In this document: in pieces, positions 62,040 to 64,000 of the stretch
How positions within the stretch are numbered: position 1 is the first letter of the stretch
Layout of the letters: each line of letters begins with the position of its first letter
NCBI GenBank assembly: GCA_030248195.1
Contig: JASAND010012654.1
Location: 1 to 64,000 of the forward strand
Direction: 5' to 3'
Length of the DNA: 64,000 nt
Source: Trissonchulus latispiculum
Lineage: Eukaryota > Nematoda > Enoplea > Enoplida > Ironidae
Program-made: the position numbers and the translations under genes
Notes under the pieces: generated by a model
Told to the model about the DNA's origin: nothing
Seen by the model: the letters and a program-made list of their open reading frames with translations, nothing else
The model's database searches: none

Positions 62040-64000
62040 TTAGGCAAAGGTGGAGGCGGCGGAGGCTGATACACCTTCTGATCGTCTACACGTCAAACAA
62101 GATTTAACTATCTTCTGTACCACTGAACGTGCCTGAGGAACCCAGTATTGCAATCGTAGCTGTGCAACGGTATGCCGAAAACCGGCATGCCCTAGTTTAC
62201 AATAGCAATCTTCAATGATTGACCCAGTCAAGTGGTTATTCTTCGGAAGAAGGATTGGATATTTCGCACCATCAAAATGTTCTAGACGTCCTTTGCATCG
62301 TAGTAGATCATAATCTCCAAGGTAGACTCCTAGCTGCTGCACGATGGCTAAGCGTTTCTTCCTCCTTATAGCATCGAATACGTCCAAACATTCTACTTTC
62401 TGGACACACCTTTGCCAGTCCACGGACGTGTTAAGCTCAGAAGCAGAAGTCGGGCCCGTGGTTTTCTTGTTGAATTTACAATTCAAGATGAATCTTCGAA
62501 CAAGTGCAGTAACAAGTAGCAACTTTCTGAGAGTAGAATATCTTTCAATGTTCATGCCAAATGGAGCTGGTGAGTCAACATATTCATCAATTGCTACGGC
62601 CAAAGCTTCATCGCTTTCAATCGTAGATTCTTCAAACTCCGAATTTTTTGGCCAAAACTGATTACCCATCTTCAACCACGAAGGGACATCCCACCAAAGA
62701 GAAGAATCTGCGAAATCCTGCAAGCTGCATCCTCTGGTTGGAGTTCAGCGGGATTTTGAGCAGTCGGAACGTACCTGAACTTTGTAGATGCCGCAGAACT
62801 GATTTCGCGCAAACGATTCTCTAACAAAGGCTGTAACTGCTTAGAAAGAATCCACGACAAGACACGTTAGGAGTAGGTCCACAGAGTCATAGTAGCTATT
62901 GGCAAATGGAGTTCCTTTTCAAGGAAGCACATCGCACGGGTTCCAATTACTTCGGCCATCAGCTCTAATCTTGGCAAGGTGACAGCTTTTACAGAGCTAG
63001 CTAGCTTTTTTTAAAGGAGCTAGCCTCACCTTTGAGAATACAACGTGGCAACGCAGATCATGGTTGTCTTCGAACATTGCATATGCAGGAACAGCAATAG
63101 CCTTTGCAGAAGCATCAAAAAACAGTGAAGGTATTTATACTTGGCGGACTGACAAAGCGTGGAACTTCAAAAATCTGAAATTCCTTGCAGATTCTTCTTG
63201 ATACGACTCCATTCTTCTAAGATATGTATTGGCAACTGTGCATCCCATTCCAAACGAAGCTTATATTCTGCAGAATGCTGTGAGACATCGGTGAACGACA
63301 GAGCAAAGATAATAGGCTATCGTCGCCGAGAGAAGAAATGGACTTGAAGTCATGCCGAAAGGCACTCTACAAAAACGGTAGATGCACAAATTGGCATTCG
63401 AAGGAGATTTTTCGCAATTCTTCAGCCATAGGAAACGGGTAACTTCTCGTTCAGGAATCTGTAAACCAACTTGAAGGAAAGCCTTCTCAATATGACTGAT
63501 CAATACAGTAGGAGCCATTCGGAAGCGCAGCAGTAAGCCACACAGATCACTCAATATTACTGGTCCACGATATAGACAATCGTTCTAACTAGGATGACCT
63601 CGACCTTTGCCGAAGCATCATAAACAATTCGGAGTTTCGTAGTGGCTTTACTTGAAGTAATCACACAATGATGAGGAATGTAGTGGACCTTAGGACTATC
63701 GCGTGTGCACTGAGAAACTTTCTCCACTATTCTCAACTGTTCCTGTTGCTGGATAGTGTCATCGTATTGCTTCAACACATGTGGTGTCTCCAAAAACCGC
63801 TTATGAAGGTTCTTCAATCGACCCAAGGCCAACCCATAATTACTTGGTAACTCTGGATGGTCTTGCTTCCAAGGCCATCTCACCTGATAGAGTCCATCCA
63901 AAACTGGATAGATTCGTTGAATTCTTGGAGGGGTATATCATCATCGCAATCGGCAGAGACTCTCTAATGCCAATGGATTCGAGGTTCCAGAAGCGCTCTA
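62040..64000 (-). pseudogene. BEL/Pao pol (RT, RNase H, integrase start), 5' end outside window
   Basis: Read on the minus strand from the window edge. The RT N-terminal region (63901-63557, PKVHYIPHHCVITSSKATTK, RIVYDASAK) leads to RT (63554-63261, KAFLQVGLQIPEREVTRFLW, YRFCRVPFGMTSSPFLL). RNase H-like sequence (about 63100-62680) has KAVTLPRLELMAEVIG and TAQNP. The integrase zinc domain (62723-62040) has GHAGFRHTVAQLRLQYWVPQ and CLTCRRSEG. These are BEL/Pao signatures. The first RT catalytic Asp is replaced (ISHIEKAF for the usual ISDIEKAF), and several frame changes and stops make it non-functional. Confidence 0.85.

Overview
This 64 kb window is eukaryotic and almost certainly from an invertebrate animal. 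It has AT-rich, gene-poor intergenic DNA, spliced exons of a C-type-lectin-like gene, and remnants of nearly every main class of animal transposable element: Ty3/Gypsy and BEL/Pao LTR elements, a non-LTR (LINE) element, Polinton/Maverick-type DNA, Tc1/mariner-like, hAT-like and Harbinger-like elements, and tRNA-derived SINE-like pieces. Nothing here fixes the phylum. Most of the DNA is mobile-element derived. Only two host genes are supported: a small secreted-peptide gene (8602-8829, minus strand) and the C-type-lectin-like exons (39.4-44.4 kb, plus strand).

Layout. 0-8 kb is a field of non-autonomous DNA transposons: a TTAA-flanked element at 1.9-2.9 kb and GC-tract-rich hAT-like hairpin elements at 4.4-5.0 and 6.0-7.8 kb, one nested inside another with readable 8-bp target duplications. 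8.6-8.9 kb holds the secreted peptide gene with its TATA box. 9.7-12.2 kb is a decayed LTR-element 5' end (primer-binding site and gag-like low-complexity DNA). 12.16-26.77 kb is a large Ty3/Gypsy element with intact gag (851 aa) and pol (1949 aa). The two frames are joined by a textbook -1 frameshift signal: a GGGAAAC slippery heptamer, a 6-nt spacer and a 12-bp stem. Its LTRs are oddly mosaic. 26.8-28.3 kb is the 3' half of another, broken Gypsy pol.

28.7-37.3 kb is a nested pile: two Harbinger-like MITEs, a TA-flanked 4.1 kb element that carries a broken LINE and two 60-bp minisatellites, a 5-bp-TSD MITE and a hAT-like MITE. 37.35-39.27 kb is a young, internally deleted Gypsy element in which gag runs straight into integrase. 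It lies 115 bp upstream of the first lectin exon. The lectin intron (39.5-44.0 kb) is filled with inverted-repeat elements.

45-55.5 kb is a decayed Polinton/Maverick-like element on the plus strand: a conserved pre-integrase protein, a retroviral-type integrase, two tandem paralogous LPSN-type proteins, an F54H12.2-type (probable capsid) protein, and a family-B DNA polymerase. 56.9-62.0 kb is a large inverted duplication of a second Polinton-type polymerase fragment flanking a dead DDE transposase. 62.0-64.0 kb is the 5'-open end of a BEL/Pao pol on the minus strand.

Functionally, only the large Gypsy element looks potentially capable of making its own proteins. The other elements are decayed or non-autonomous.
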